NCBI GenBank assembly: GCA_018398765.1
Contig: JAHBMJ010000963.1
Location: forward strand, 1 to 30,000
Source of the DNA: Chromera velia
Lineage: Eukaryota; Sar; Chromeraceae
Length of the DNA stretch: 30,000 bases
Reading direction: 5' to 3'
Positions 10,118 through 23,800 of this stretch are shown here, one piece after another. Under the pieces are notes generated by a model, which was not told the DNA's origin, did no database searches, and worked only from the letters and a program-made list of their open reading frames with translations. The translations under genes were made by a program, and so were the position numbers. Within the stretch, counting starts at the first letter, position 1, and each line of letters starts with the position of its first letter.

Positions 10118-10858
10118 GGTGGCCACAAGTGCTGTGAGGAGAAATTCCGGACCCAGGCTGGGAGTGTTCCCGCTCAGTTTGGGATAGAGGCGAAGGAACG
10201 TCTACAGGTTGAAACAGAAGGGAGACTGGAGAGACGGGTCAAGAGGGGTCAAGTCAAGATCGACAACAGGCTTTTGCACTCTGCACAACAAAACAAAAAA
10301 GCCAAAGTCCCCTGTGAACACGCAGGCCAAAATGAACACGATCTTTGTCAGAAGGTCGGTTCGGCTTACTTCGACTCTGACAGTGAGTCCTCAGATCACC
10401 TCGGACATCCTCGGCCGGACCTCGCACAAAACCAAGTTGAAAACTTGTGACAAATGCATGCCGCGTGTCAGAGACTTTCGAGCGCGCGGGACGCGCGCAA
10501 TGCAAAACTTAAGCATACCGATACACGGGACGGCGGTTTCTCGACCTCCTGGAGATTCAACAATGACGTACGTCCACTGCATGAGGCTCCTGTACATACG
10601 TGTGTGTCACTCAATGTATGAAATCAGTATAGCCGCTGAGCCATGCGAAGCCCGGACTCCTGAGCCCATGCCCAACATCGACGGTTGAAACTGTTCAATC
10701 TTTCAAAAGCGCGATCAGAGTTATCGTCAGACTGATTCGTTCGTAGACACCAAAACAGCAACTCAAATTGGCGAAGGAGATTCAATTGCAGGCACAATCA
10801 AAGCATCTGCTTGGCTGATGCTCTTTGTATCAGACTGAGTATCGACCCTTGACACCAC
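10118..10858. promoter_or_regulatory. Divergent intergenic region
   Basis: About 740 bases separate the start of the minus-strand gene (ATG at 10117) from that of the plus-strand micro-exon gene (ATG at 10859). I see no TATA-like box or clear coding exon. The open frames present lack splice context and compositional support. A tcctcacag acceptor just upstream of 10117 on the minus strand may end a 5'-untranslated intron. Shared promoter function is inferred only from gene orientation. Confidence 0.35.
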
Positions 10859-13800
10859 ATGAAGACGATCTGGATCAATTTCCTGGCCTCTTTCCTGGGG
10901 GCGTGGCTCTGTAATGGTCTTGAAGAGAAAGGACATGTGCGCCTAATTCAAGATGCCCACCTTCTTAGAAGGAGGACTGGAGACTCTCTCTCTGTCCATC
11001 AAGAGGGTAGAACAGAAACTCCAGTCCGTAGGGTAACGGGGCAGGCAGAGGACGCAAGAATGCTGCAGAGGCTGGCGAATCTTGCGGGAGGACCGGAGGC
11101 ACCCAACCCAGAGTCAGTCAAGAGTCAATTAAAGCATGTCGATTAAAAGACGTGAAAGCATGGCCCATTGGTAGCGTGTTTGGGTGCACTCAAGTAGAAC
11201 CACAAGGGAGGCACTCGGGAAGGTATTCAGGCCGTCTATTGCTTGAGGGTGGTTTTATCCGGACTTGACAGCGAGCTATGAGCATGAATGCTGACCACAT
11301 GTTCGAAGCGACCAATGCTGCTTTGTCAGGTCCCAATTCGTACAGGGTGTGGGGTAAAGAAACCACTAGACGCTCTCTATGTTGTCTTCGAAGCATCACG
11401 ACGGCTGCAAAGCAGGGAAAGAAGGCCGAATGATCCATCCTGATTCACTAGGATTCTTTCTTGGAACACATAGTGGTGGTGCTATCGATGTGTGATGGTC
11501 TTGTTGAAGGAACGTTTCGTTTTTTGGTGCTCAGGCCCCCGCGCACGGCTCCTGGCCAGTCCTTCGCCTTTCTCCTGAAAGAGTGTGTATGTGCACAGTC
11601 AAAAGATGGGCCTGTTTCATCAGTCGGTATTTCCCCTCACGTATTTTCATGTACATGAAAACGACAGGAGGAGCCCACACGCATTCATTCTGAATTGCAG
11701 AAGGATGGCTCGCATGACGGGACTTCCTCTTGATGAAGTCAGGAGTGCAGTCGAAGAAGCTTCAGAGGCTGAGGAGAGAAACAAGACAAACACTCATCCG
11801 TCTTTCCTCTTACAGACCTCCGCGATCTACAAGTCAGTAAGATTCATCAGTGAGGCGGAAGAGCAAAGAAAATTATGATACAATCGCTCCGCTCTTTCGT
11901 TTTTTCTTTTTATTTCTGTTTTTGTTTCTTTCGCTTTTTCCCTCTTTCTTTCTTTTTTTCTTTCTTTCTTTCTTTCTTTCTTTCTTTGTTCCTTTCTAAG
12001 ACTTTCTTTTCTTTCATTCTTTCGTTCGTTCCTTCGTTCTTCCATTCGGTCATTCCGTCTTTCGTTCTTTCTTTCGCTCCTGCTTCTGCTCTTGCTTAAG
12101 TTTTTGCTTCCTTCCTTCCTTCCTTCCTCTGTTTGAGTATATGTGGTGGTTGCTGACTTGATTGCTGGTTTGCATGTTTACTCAATTTCTTGATTGCACA
12201 TTCATTCATTCATGCCTTCATTCCCCCTTCCTCTCCCCCCCCTTGCAGCCCAACGGTCCCAATGGTCTTTGCACCCTCGCCAATTCACGTCGTGCACCAC
12301 CATCACTACCTCTCCCATCCACGTATGTCCAACAGCAAGCCAGCGGATCACCATGCAGAGACTCGCAAAAGTACATGCATCCATGCATAGCAGCCGAATG
12401 CGATCAGGGTCGCCTCAGTCTGTGCTTTGGCATACCGACACTCCCATGCTCTGTCCGTACTTACATGTGTACTTTGTGTGTTTTTGTTCATACGGGGAAG
12501 TCCCGAACTGACACGAGAAGAAGCGTTTCAAGAAAACAGACTGGGATCTGTATTTTTGATTGTTTCCGTCTGTCTTTGTGCAATTGGGGGGCTAGAGACG
12601 TTCAGACGCCGCAGAATCAGGGAGCACCTCCACAGAGCGTTTGCTGCTCAGCTATATCACTGGAGACAGGCAAAGAGGGACGCTGTGGTGGAAGAGGAGA
12701 TCCAAAAGAAGATACACGACAGGCAAAGGTCAGTCAGAGGGATGAGATGAGATGTGAGCGTCCTCTTTTGCATTGATGAGATCACTTTTTCTTGAATGCA
12801 TGACTTGCTTCTCTCATGTAGGCATACGTCCAGATACCTGGACTCACCCTTTCTATGACTATGTCCGCAAATCCGCTTAATTCTTCTCTTTCTTCGTGCA
12901 GATACCTTGACGAACTCCTGATCAGAGTGCAGCAGCGTCACATCGCAAAGAAGAGGTGGCACGAGACATTGACCCGAAAGTACAGAAATTACATCGATCA
13001 CATTCAGAAGATCACGAAGGACGTCGAGGACCTCAGAGAGGCAGAGAGAGTGCATGCCCGACAGCTAGCTCTGGCACAGAAACAGGAGAGAAGATGGGAG
13101 GCGCAGTGGTACAAAACCGCGAGGTTGAAGTTTGCCTTGGAGCAGAGCTTTCTGTCTCAAGAGGCCCTCAGAAAACGAGCAGAAAAACACGAAAGAATGG
13201 CCGAGCTGTCCTGGGCAGAGCAGGACTTTGCGAGAAGAAAGATGAAGGCGGCAGCTGAGTCTTTCCAGCATGACGATACAGACCGAATGCTTCAGGACTC
13301 TCTGGACAAACTGCAGTGGCAGGAGGAGAACAGGGTCAAAGAGATCGGTCGGTTCGCTGGTCTACTTGTTTGGTTCTTTGTATTTGTAAGGGCATCAAAT
13401 CAGAAAGAAAATAAACATATGGTGAATCCGTAGAAGAAAATTGGGACCGATTAGTAAATGCATCCGTTGCCCAAGCGGGGGGGGGTGTCCTTTTCAAGCA
13501 CGTTCTGGACGCTGCTTTGTGGGTTTCCCTCAATCTCATATGAGAAGATTGATAATAGCTCTTCTGTCTGCCGGTGTGCTTCCTATGTCTCTCGACGCGC
13601 AACAATAGGATCCCTCTTAAACTTCCAAGAAGTCGATTCTCACCTTCCGATGCAAAATGAGTCGAACCAAAAAGAGTGGACGCCATTTCTTCCGATCTCT
13701 GCTCGTGCCCCCTTTGACGGTCTCTGGCTTCCTGTCGGCATGCGGAGTCGGGGTAATCGATTAATTGTTTATGGCATCTTTCTTTCTTGTTTTTCTTCCT

Positions 13801-14268
13801 GCGTTTCCTTCTATTTTTCATTCCCCCCTGCAGGAAAAAAAATGGCAAACAGTCAGTCTGGTCGAGTTGGGGAAGACAGAAAGGCCTTCTACTGTATTTG
13901 GATACAATGCGCCGGCGGGGTAGAAGAGCAAAAAGAATGTGTATGCAATGTCACTCTCCGAGGCTTGCGAGTGAAGGCGAATGACAGTAGAGCAGCCCAG
14001 TGGCAGAAGAACGACTTGGCTTCTCTGCATAGATGAAGAGAGTATGGAGGGCTTGGTATTTTGAGGTACTCTTCAACCTACAATTTCTTGTCGTCTGCAA
14101 ACGAAGAAAGAAAGGGAGATAGATAGTTAGAAAGAAAGAAAAAAAAAGAAAGAAAAAAAAGAAAGAAAAGAAAGAAAGAAAGAAAGAAAGAAAGAAGAAA
14201 GAAAGAAGATGACGGAGAGAAAAGGATGGTTGTAGAGAAGGAGAGAAAAAACATCTCATACTGCACCC

Positions 14269-14304
<36 letters not shown>

Positions 14305-15226
14305 TACACCTATCTGTCTTCTCGCCTGCCTGTCTTCCCGCCTGGCTGTCTTCTTGTCTGTCTGGCCTGTTGAGGGTCGATCCTGTTTGCAGACAGCGAG
14401 GCAAGACGACGCATCCACTCCGACAGTGAGTCGGTCACACAGTTTCATTTTGTCTTGTTGTTTTTCAAAGTTCTCTTTTTGTTCTTCGCAGAAGGCAGTC
14501 CAGTGCCTTGCTTTCATACACACACGCACCGACGGTCTTTTGAGCCCGGCCCCTGTGCGCTAACTAAGCCGACCTGCCGAATTCTTGTGAAGTTTTTCTG
14601 GCGCTCATTCAGTCGATAGAAGAGGTCTGCGAAGCCTCGGTCTGGTCTAATTTCAAGTCTTCCTGATGTTTTGCAGCGGTGAAGCAAAGTGCCGATGCCT
14701 TCAGCACAGGTGAGAGCGGAAGCGCAAATTGAGGCGATGAAAAGCTTTGCCAGGACTTTGTTTTTCTTTCATCGAGTTCTTTGCTCCCTGATTATGTTTG
14801 TGGGTTTGCTTCTGTCACTTTGTCTCTTCTTCGCCAAAGCATTTTGTAAATGCTTGTATTCGCTCATTCTGTCTTCTGGTCTGTCACTGCATGACCAAGT
14901 TCGTTTCCCACTAAAGCCAATGAAGGGAGGCCAAGAATTCAGATTCTGGACTCCTTTTCTTAACACCCCACTCTCTCCATGGTTCCATTCAATTGCATTG
15001 GAGGGATTGGAAGTGAAGGTGGAACGAAAAACTCCAGAGTCAAAATTTCTGTGCTTCAATTTTAGTGCATGCCCTCTGTTTTGCTCCGTCATTTTCTCAT
15101 TCACCGTGATGTTTCTTGCTCTTCGTGAAATTCATACGCTTGCAGCAAGAAGGCAAACAGGTACGTGGGCCCATTTTGCGTCCGTGGGATCTTCAGACTT
15201 CTTTGTAACCTCGTGTGTTTGTGTGT

Positions 15227-15261
<35 letters not shown>

Positions 15262-18200
15262 CGAGATTGAATGCCGGTTGGCAAATCAGAGGAGCATGCA
15301 TGAAGAGGGATTGGTCCAAAACGACCGGCCGTGAACAATTCCAGAGAAGCTCCCGTCTCTCTTCCTCCTCTTGACATACATCGCATCAATCATGCGTCCG
15401 GGGGCTCTTTCAAACGGTGGTCTACCCGGACAGGTTTTTTCGCGAAATGATAAGACTCATTTTAGCGTCAGATTGGTGTATAATCCATCTACCGCTATTT
15501 GCTAGATTGGGTTAAGGTTTTTTCAGCAAACCCTTTGCGTGCCTCTCCTGTTCCTTCCATACGCAACAAACGCTTTGCTGTCCGTGTGCTCTGTCTCTCC
15601 TGTTCCCATAATTGCAGTTGAGCAAAGTCAAAAGGGTGAGCTGTGGCTATTCTTGTTTTGTCCGATCTCCCGAAGCATATTTGAGAAAACCACCGAAGAA
15701 AACCTCTACGGTTTGGCTGAAAAACGCTTGCCATGCTTTCAGAGACAAACCGTGACCCGAACGACTTCATGAAAACTTGCGCACGCCTTTTTTCAGGACT
15801 TTTGTCACTCTACAAATCGGACTCGTTTCGCCGATTCCCTTCCCGCTGTGTCTCATGTGAAGTCTCCTTTTCATCTCAGTCAAGAATCTCACGATCGCCT
15901 TGATGGTATGAGGACTTTTCTTTCATCGTTGGTCCTACACTCCTGATTTACTTGCAGCTGAGGATATCTACGCCTTCAAAACGTATCTTGGTCAGTAGGG
16001 TTTTAATTGCAGAATGTTGTGGCTATATGAATGATGCCGGTTCAGCAAGGAGTCGAACTAACTTCATGTAGGGTTCAATTTTGATTTATTTCTTGACCGA
16101 TCCTATCTTTCCTCTGGGCAGAACAAATCGATCCATGAACACTGTAAGGATGTTCTAAACGCTGGCCCACTGGACCCGCACAGAGATTGGCGTTTCTCGT
16201 GGATTACACATTTCTCGCGTCTGCAAGACAAAGAAGTGCTGTAGCGTTTCTTCTCACAACTGGCTTTGAGCAGAGAAAGGACATTTTAACGTAAACGTTC
16301 TTTGCAGAAAACGAGGTTCTCCTCAGAGACAAAGCAATGGCTGACGGAAGCCCCCTCCCCCCAGTCCAGAAAGGAGCGGCCCTGATGTTGAACCCGGTGC
16401 CGCACTCTCAAGAGAAAGTCGCCTTGGACATGCGAACCACACCTCCACGCTATCGAGAGCTCGTTCCTTCTCCCTCTTCGTTCCTATCGTTGAAAGAAAA
16501 TCAGAGAGATACCGAAACAGACACAGATCAAGAAAGAGACAGAGACAGACAGAGGGAACGGAGCGATCCTAAAGAGGCCATAGAAAATGAATGTAAAAAA
16601 TTCGAAGAAGACACAATCACCAACAAGGTCAAGGAACAGAAAAAGAAAGTTCTGGGAGTCGAGGATGACAGTGTGGATGTGCACAATCCCTGTAAGGAGG
16701 AAGGAGGAGAGGATTCTCTTCGAGGAAAAATGTGCAAAAGCAAGAAAGACTTGGCTGAGAAGTACGAGAAGATTGCCGAAATCACAAGCGCAGCTGCACC
16801 CACAGAAGAACAAAAGAATTCACTCCCGGCACTTCAAGAGGAAGCAAAGCAACTAGAGAAAGACCTGGCAATCAACAGGGGCAAGTACAACACAGAGCTG
16901 GCAAAATTCCAACATTTTGAGGCTCAGATAGAGCGTAAGAAAGGAGCCTGTGAAGCTCTCAAAACCGCAGCAGAGAGTGCAGACAACCCTGAAGAAATAG
17001 ACACAACCGTAGAGACGCTTACGGGGGAGGTGACGACCTTGGAGGAAGAGATTCAAGGCCTGTTGGACAAACCTCCTGAGGAATTCAAAGAGGAGCAGAG
17101 AACAGAATTGTACACGAAGAGACAGACTCTCGCAACCAAGAAGCTGAAAGTCATCGCGTTGAACAAAAAGAAAAAGCTTGCAGAAGAACAGCTTGAGGAG
17201 CTCAAGGAGAGAGCAGAGGCTCTTGCAAAGTCTGCAGAGCGAGCAGACAATCCCTCAAACCAGGAAAAGGCGCTAGCAACGAATGTCGGCAGAATGGGAA
17301 CGTTGGGTGAGTCGGTAGGTGATATGTAGATCATTTCACAGAAAATGCTTTAATCGTATTCGCCTTTTTCATCTTCAGTCGAACATTCTATTCATTGAAC
17401 ATTGAGAGGGTGTATTTTTCTCACTCGTTCGGCTGCGTGAAGCAACGAGGCCGATGATCGTCTTGCCCTGCAAAGACGAATGTAAATACACAGAACTTTT
17501 TTGCGTGCATTTCTCAGCAAGCAGGCAGCTGTGTCAGCTAGCCTTTTGCACGAATTGAACAAACTTTGCTTTGCCCCAAACCTTTCAAATACGTGATCCA
17601 TTCTTGTTCTTTCTTTGCAGAAGATTGTGAGTCCGTCAGTCAGTCAGTCGGTTCAGCTTCCAAATTGGTATTTCCCCACCTTCGCTTTCTATATCCGCGG
17701 TTTTATCGTCGAAATACTCGGAGAATATAGTCGACAGGCTTACTCCTTTTTGTCCACGCATAGTTCTGAAATCCGTTCTGTCGACCCGTTCTGTCTGCCA
17801 GTCACTTCTCCTGTTCGGATTCTGATGAGAAAATTCCGGATTTTATCTTTTTTTTCTGTGATTTTCGGATCGAAAAGGCCGAGGATCAAAATTCCTCTCC
17901 AACCTCCCGTGTGTCTCCATATGTAATCGATCAAGCGTTTGGTCCTTTGCTTGCTTGTACGGTGCAATTAGGTTTTATTCAGGAAACCCATCCCAATTTC
18001 TGAGACCTGACTTGTGTTTGTGATGCGATGACACGGTATTTGTTGAAGTCTTTTCTGCTTCTGTGTCTATCTATCTCCGGTCTCTTTGGTTTGCCCACTT
18101 TGCAACTCTCCCTGGCGTCGTCCTTCGATCAGTACACCACTTCGGTCAGTCGCTGTGCCTGTCACTTAGTTTGGCACTTAGTCTGGCACTTAGACACAGA

Positions 18201-18321
18201 GCCCCTGAATGTAGTTTCTTCCCGTTTCAAAGAAGTCAGTGTGTGAGTGTATGTGTGAGAGAGAGTGGGGGAGACACACACACACACACACAGAGAGAGA
18301 AAGAGAGAGAGAGAGAGACAT

Positions 18322-18372
<51 letters not shown>

Positions 18373-20049
18373 CACACAGAGAGAGAAAGCGAGAGAGAGC
18401 GAGACTTGTGTAGCGTTGCAGCGCACACCTTTCTGGCACATCGCAGCGCCGCTCTATCGGGCGTGTCTGTCGTGCGTTAAATCTTATTTGTTTCTCTCTG
18501 GTTGTTGCAACCCACTTTACTTTCCCTCACGTTCTCTTTCTCTGCTCCCTCCCTCCCTCCCTGCAGTTGACGTTCTTGACGGTCGGTCAAGGAGGAGCGA
18601 GCCACACGCCTCGTGGGCTCTTTCTTGCTTGCTTTGACCGTGCACCCTGTCGTCAGCTTGTGGATTTTCGGTGAAGAAGCGGAAGAAATTCGCCTGCCGA
18701 AAGAAGTGCATCTGGGGGGCGCTTGCGACGCTTTGTGTGTATAGCAGAGGGACAGAGCGAGTGAAATGCCTCCATACAGGCTTGCCAGAAACACAAAAGA
18801 GACGGAGAGAAGAAGATGCGAGGGTGGGAGACAAAGATGAAAAAGCTGGACGTCTGAAGGAAATCTCTTAGTGTTCACGAGAAGCGGTTACGACACAATT
18901 ACACGGCAGGCACTTTGCAGTCACCACACGGAACACGTTTATGCATGTTACGACATCGTGTTGTTTTGCATCTGAGTTTCATCTCCCATTCTTCGTGTCT
19001 GTGCCCTCTGTTTCTCCTTTTTTCTGCAGGACAACACAGTAAGTCGAAGTGACTCAACAAGAAAATATGCGACCATTACAACCTGTTTTTCTCCTCAGTT
19101 TTTTCTTTCTTTGCTTCTCTTCCCGTCGTTTCATTTCTTTTCCCCGTCTGTATCATCTACACTTTGTGGCGTCAAGAGCAACTGTAAACAGCCTATGTGT
19201 TCGTGTGAAACATTTCTCTTAGGTGTTGCGTGACCTTTCTCGCTCTCTCTTCCGATCCGCGTGCTTCCTCAAAATGACAGATGAGAGAGAAACGAAGGTC
19301 TTTTCTGACAGAGGATATACGGAGTCATTTCAGGGCAGATGTAGATCAGGGTTTTTCTTTGATTCGCCTTTATTCACTGAAGGAGTGCCTGAATGAACGC
19401 CCGTGCGTGTTCCTCTGCTTCTTTCTTCCTACAGAGAGGGCGCTGATGGTCGTGGAGAACGGCAGTAAGTTGCTCGAAAGATAAGACAGGAATGAACGGA
19501 AGCAACTCTCCACTTCATCTTTCGTTCTGAAAACTGCACATCATTCCAGTGTGACGCAGACGAAGTGAAGGAACTTAATTGGGATTTGTCTTACGAAGTC
19601 GAAAGAGAGTTCCAAACAAAAGAAGGAAAGATCGAGAGACAATGTCACAGAGAGGTACATACACAAACCTGTGCAGACACACACATACGCACACACATAC
19701 ACGCACACACCCAAGCGAACAAACAAACGAACAAACAAAGAGACCGAATCGGCCACTTTGTTGGATGCAACCTCGAGATAGGACGTACCCTTCAGAGAGC
19801 TTGAATACATTGTAAGTACAATCGCTCTATTGACTTCATCTCCCCTTGTGTCTGTGTCTGACTGAACCTGCAGAAGAGGCAAAATGTAAGCTGTTTCGGG
19901 TGTGCGTCTGTAATTCAGAAGGGGGCACAATCTTTCGATGCATCGCTTTTCTAGTCTAAAATTTCTTTTTTCTCCTTTCTTTCTTTCTTTCTTCCTTCCT
20001 TCTCTCCTTTTCATTTCTTTCTTTCTTTCTTTTTTTCTTTTTTTCTTTT

Positions 20050-20112
<63 letters not shown>

Positions 20113-20152
20113 TTCCTTCTCTCCTTTTCATTTCTTTCTTTCTTTCTTTTTT

Positions 20153-20185
<33 letters not shown>

Positions 20186-20191
20186 TTTTTT

Positions 20192-20225
<34 letters not shown>

Positions 20226-20281
20226 TTCCTTCCTTCTCTCCTTTTCATTTCTTTCTTTCTTTCTTTCTTTTTTTCTTTTTT

Positions 20282-20315
<34 letters not shown>

Positions 20316-20361
20316 TTCCTTCTCTCCTTTTCATTTCTTTCTTTCTTTCTTTTTTTCTTTT

Positions 20362-20393
<32 letters not shown>

Positions 20394-20489
20394 TTCCTTC
20401 TCTCCTTTTCATTTCTTTCTTTCTTTCTTTCTTCCTTTCTTCCTTCCTTCCTTCTCTCCTTTTCATTTCTTTCTTTCTTTCTTTCTTTT

Positions 20490-20548
<59 letters not shown>

Positions 20549-20670
20549 TTCCTTCTCTCCTTTTCATTTCTTTCTTTCTTTCTTTTTTTCTTTTTTTCTT
20601 TCTGTCTTTCTTTCTTTCTTCCTTCCTTCTCTCCTTTTCATTTCTTTCTTTCTTTCTTTTTTTCTTTTTT

Positions 20671-20707
<37 letters not shown>

Positions 20708-20779
20708 TTCCTTCATTCCTTCATTCGTTTTTTTTTTTTGTCTGTTCGTTTGTTTTTTCTCCGTTTCTTTCTTCAGGGC

Positions 20780-20822
<43 letters not shown>

Positions 20823-20825
20823 ATG

Positions 20826-20856
<31 letters not shown>

Positions 20857-23800
20857 TCGCTGTTTCTTCTTTTTTCTCTTTTATTGTTGCTTTCTCTACT
20901 CACCTCTCTGTCCGACGTTTGTTTGCCCTTTCTGACTTGTTTATGTAGTCCTTCCTTTTCTCTTGTTCGTTTCATGTTTTTGGCGTTTGCTCTCCACATT
21001 CCCTCCTTTCTTCTATTCCACGATTGATCACTTTTTTCTCTCTATCTGAGTGAGTGCTTTCACCCGATGTGCGTACTTTGTCTTGAATGGAAGCGTCTGA
21101 AAGAGCGAGATCATATACAGTAATCCAAAACGAAGGAAAAGAGAAGACATACGTTCCGACGTTTATCGTCACTTCGTTCGGCCGTGTGGTTGGTCCACTT
21201 GCAAGCTTTCCGGCGAAGTAAAGAGAATCTCTGATCGTGCCAGAGAGAGATGAGTTCCCTTCGTTTTTGTGTCTTTATTTGCAGCCGAAGAATGTCAGTC
21301 GGTCCACGCCTCCGTCTGCGTATTTGTCCGTGAGTCAGTCAGCTCTTTGAAATGATGCGGTATTTTCTTCCTGTCCTTCATTCCATGCTGGCAAACGAGG
21401 CTTTCCGCTTTGGACGCACTGAAGTGGCGGGCTGCTAGAGATCCCCGAAGGCTGCTAGAGAGGTTGTCTGCATTGCGTCTCTGTGTGTTGTTCTGCTTGT
21501 TTGCGTCGTTTTAAGGCGAGTCAAAGAGTAGAGTCGACAAAAGCAAGCTCTTTGAGTGAAAGAGACCGCCGGGCAGGAAACTTTAAACTGACCAGTCAAC
21601 CAGTCCATCCAGCTCTAAAGGATTCGTAAGGTCTCTGTTGATTTTCCCTTAATGACGGAGGCCACGGTGGGATAGCATCAATCGCGAAATGACAATTGAC
21701 AGGAATTTATCATCTGCTTCTGTTCTCTCTTCCTCTCTCTCTGCAATCAAAACTCAACTCGGGCCTATTTCCTCGACCCGCAGTGAACAGTCAGTCATGT
21801 GGATGGGGGTAAGATTGCACACGTCCCATGCATGCAAACCTTGTTTGGTCTTCTGAAAGGAACTTTGGATGCCTTTTTGATCCTCTTTCTTTTCGTCTAG
21901 TCCAGTTTTGTGACGGTATCTCTCCCCTTTAGTTCCGTCTTACTGCATTTCCGAAATCAATGCTCCAGGCAAGTATAGTTGAACAGAAAACACCAAAGGA
22001 CATGCATAAGGATCGATAGCTCTTCTTTTCCTGTACACGAAAGAGCAAAATGAGGAGCACCGCTGCTATCGCGAACTGTGTAACTCTTCTGCAGGAGCAC
22101 TTATGTTCTTTTCTCTCTCGCACGTAACCGGATTTTTTTTTTTAAATGCTCCCCTCGAATAAACGGGTGTTGGTTTCTCTTGCTTGAAAGGTTATGTTTG
22201 TGCTGTGTTCTTCTGTGTACGCATCTGCAGATCTCCGTAAGTCTTCCTCATGTGACGTGCGATCGCTCTGCGCAAACTCAAAACAAAGGCTCTGTGCCAA
22301 AAGAAAAAAGCACAGCAAAGCACACTGGAGTACACGACCGCCGTAGATGATCAGTCCAAAAGAGCGAGAGGAAAAGGAAGACAACAGACTTGCACAGAGG
22401 CAGCTAGACTTCATTCTGCATGGGTCAGAACAAAAGCTGTTCTCGATCGATTAGCAACTTCTCTTTTTGAGTCCTTTCAGCTTACAATTTCTCCTGACAG
22501 ACAACAACAGACCTCCGAAGCTGCATGAGGGCGATAAGAAGCCGGCAAGAGCAAGCTGTCTGTCACGACTGTCGCTCTCTGTATGAGATCAGTTTCAACC
22601 TTCATTTTCCCTCTCCAAAAACGCCATTGTTTGCCTTGCTGTGGACGCTGTCTAGTGCAGGAGATCGTCAGTCAGTCAGTCAGGCCCACACATCGCTGCG
22701 GTGTTTTTGTGTGTTCTCGTTCACCTTTATTTGTGTCTGCTGGGTTTTAATCCGTCACCCGGGGAGGCGATACGACATTTTTTTGACATACCTGCCAACA
22801 TGAGCCGATTTTGTTCCCCATCGATTGGATAAACATGGCACAATAACATTCTCGTTGCATGTCCGAAAGTGGCAATCCGATAAAATTCTTTCGTCTGGGT
22901 GGGCTTTCTTTGCCTTCTTGAAACATGAAAAGAAGAATAATCTCTGCGCATAACTGATGCGAAATATCTTTTTGACGTGTTTTTGCTTTTGCTACTAGTG
23001 ATTTTTGTATAATGCTTCAGACTTTGGTAGTGGATTTGAGAGCCCTATATTGTGCATGGAGTAAACGTTGCGTGTCTGTTTCTGTTTCTGCAGAAATGAG
23101 TCAGTCACTCGGCTGGGAAGAAATTGTGGAGAGAGCTCCGCTGGATCATACACAGACTCTTGCTCAAACAAGATGCGGAGCAGAGGTGTACGATGTCATC
23201 TCTCTCGCTGTTTTCTTGACTGAAGCACTAAGAAAGCACTCACTCAATTATTCACACACACGGATGACCTTTCCTTCACTCTGCTGCGTCTCAATCAAAC
23301 TCAGAAAGACAGTTTTCGAACCGGCTGATCCATATTTCCGCCAAAAGTCGGACTAGGATCTTCTTGGCTCTCGTTTTTCTCTCTGTGCTTCCGTCCTTCT
23401 GTCTCTCCTCGATGCTTCTTGTCATTTTTTTTTCTTGTATCGAGACCCATCTTTCTCGCACAACTTGGCCCTCTTCTTTTTCCTGTACGAAACAAAATGG
23501 ATGTCTGTTGCACAGTCTTTCTGCTTATTTCCTACAATTGTTCCTTCCTTCCTTTCTTCCTGCATGCACCACCAATGCGACTCTCTCAACCTATGCAGTC
23601 AACGGTCAGTCGTCATACGAGACATGCTTCTCCTGCCTGTAAGTCGGAGAGGAGAGGAAGAAGTTTGATGGGTGACAGCGCACCTTTGCCGTCTAATCGG
23701 GGATGCAATAACTCTTCTCTGAAATTGATTCGAGACGGAAATGGAGAAAAATCGATTGTTTCGGGTCCTTGCGAAGCCTGCAAATGAGCAGGTAGTCTGG

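Noticed and set aside
10209..10688. 159-residue open frame in the divergent gap
   Set aside because: It begins with a non-ATG codon, has no recognisable motif, and the minus strand is also partly open here.
11278..11430. Single 50-residue plus-strand open frame and an overlapping 82-residue minus frame
   Set aside because: Neither has splice sites that fit a neighbouring exon, and the interval falls in a phase-consistent intron (11113-11700).
12501..12549. Extra 49-nt exon reading [17 protein letters not shown]
   Set aside because: It reads well and fits the phases, but needs GGGAAG and CTAGAG acceptors, unlike the GCAG used elsewhere. Direct joining of 12322 to 12615 also keeps phase, so it was left out; it remains possible.
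15880..15905. Additional 26-nt exon in the micro-exon gene
   Set aside because: Its acceptor ends in CTCAG, not GCAG, and including it breaks the phase with the following exons.
16122..16143. 22-nt exon between a GCAG acceptor and GTAAGG donor
   Set aside because: Joining it to the 16308 exon creates a stop codon (T plus AA), or it contains an in-frame stop itself.
19938..20948. 336-residue Ser/Phe/Leu-rich open frame
   Set aside because: It is a translation of the CTTT array and following microsatellites; the same region is open in more than one frame and has no gene-like composition.
22501..22557. 57-nt exon reading [18 protein letters not shown]
   Set aside because: Its acceptor is TGACAG, and its last base T makes TGA with the next micro-exon. 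It may be an alternative exon, but it was not included.
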